Positions 6,010 through 6,037 of a stretch of 6,037 bases of DNA are shown here, one piece after another. The translations under genes and the position numbers were made by a program. Within the stretch, counting starts at the first letter, position 1; the number at the start of each line of letters is the position of its first letter. The DNA lies in the NCBI GenBank assembly GCA_009779205.1, contig WRER01000062.1, positions 1-6,037 of the forward strand, written 5' to 3'. The DNA comes from Methanobacteriota archaeon (GTDB taxonomy: Archaea; Halobacteriota; Methanomicrobia; Methanomicrobiales; Methanospirillaceae). Under the pieces are notes generated by a model, which saw nothing but the letters and a program-made list of their open reading frames with translations, was not told the DNA's origin and did not search any database.

Positions 6010-6037
6010 GGGTACACTTCCTGCTATATGGGCAAAA

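Noticed and set aside
1..6037. CRISPR array, insertion sequence, tRNA or rRNA
   Set aside because: No regularly spaced repeats, transposase-like frames, terminal inverted repeats or tRNA-like cloverleaf stretches were seen when reading both strands.

Overview
This window looks like chromosomal DNA from a methanogenic euryarchaeon, most likely of the Methanomicrobiales or a near relative. The pointers are oligo-T stretches after genes instead of hairpin terminators, archaeal-style TATA elements that sometimes sit about 25-30 bases before the start codon, a homoserine acyltransferase (MetX) carrying a C-terminal pair of CBS domains, a type-A flavodiiron protein, and a small Cys-rich protein ending in CQLGCF that resembles proteins I associate with methanogens. 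The taxonomic call is an inference from gene content; no rRNA or other marker is present.

Layout. Bases 1-855 (minus strand) hold the first 285 residues of seryl-tRNA synthetase, cut by the left edge. A divergent intergenic region of about 180 bases (856-1035) carries promoters in both directions. Next comes a two-gene plus-strand operon for homocysteine synthesis: O-acetylhomoserine sulfhydrylase (metY type, 1036-2370) and, 13 bases later, homoserine O-acyltransferase fused to two CBS domains (metX type, 2384-3853). Facing it on the minus strand are a 63-residue Cys-rich protein (3876-4067) and a HepT-like HEPN protein (4108 to about 4650). The HepT-like gene is divergent from a flavodiiron protein gene (4725-5900), and the two probably share a compact promoter region centred on GTATAC. 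The last 137 bases hold an oligo-T terminator and a possible promoter and start codon for a gene beyond the right edge.

How the genes work together. MetX acylates homoserine and MetY replaces the acyl group with sulfide to give homocysteine, so the pair forms a direct sulfhydrylation branch of methionine synthesis. The CBS pair on MetX suggests control by an adenosyl ligand such as SAM or AMP, but the ligand cannot be read from sequence. The flavodiiron protein probably reduces O2 (or NO) to protect the anaerobic cell. The HepT-like protein has the RX4HXY motif, but no MntA nucleotidyltransferase partner is visible next to it.

I found no CRISPR array, transposon, tRNA or rRNA, and no clearly new multi-gene system. 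The most unusual items are the apparently solitary HepT-like gene, the small Cys-rich protein, and the compact possibly leaderless promoters around them.
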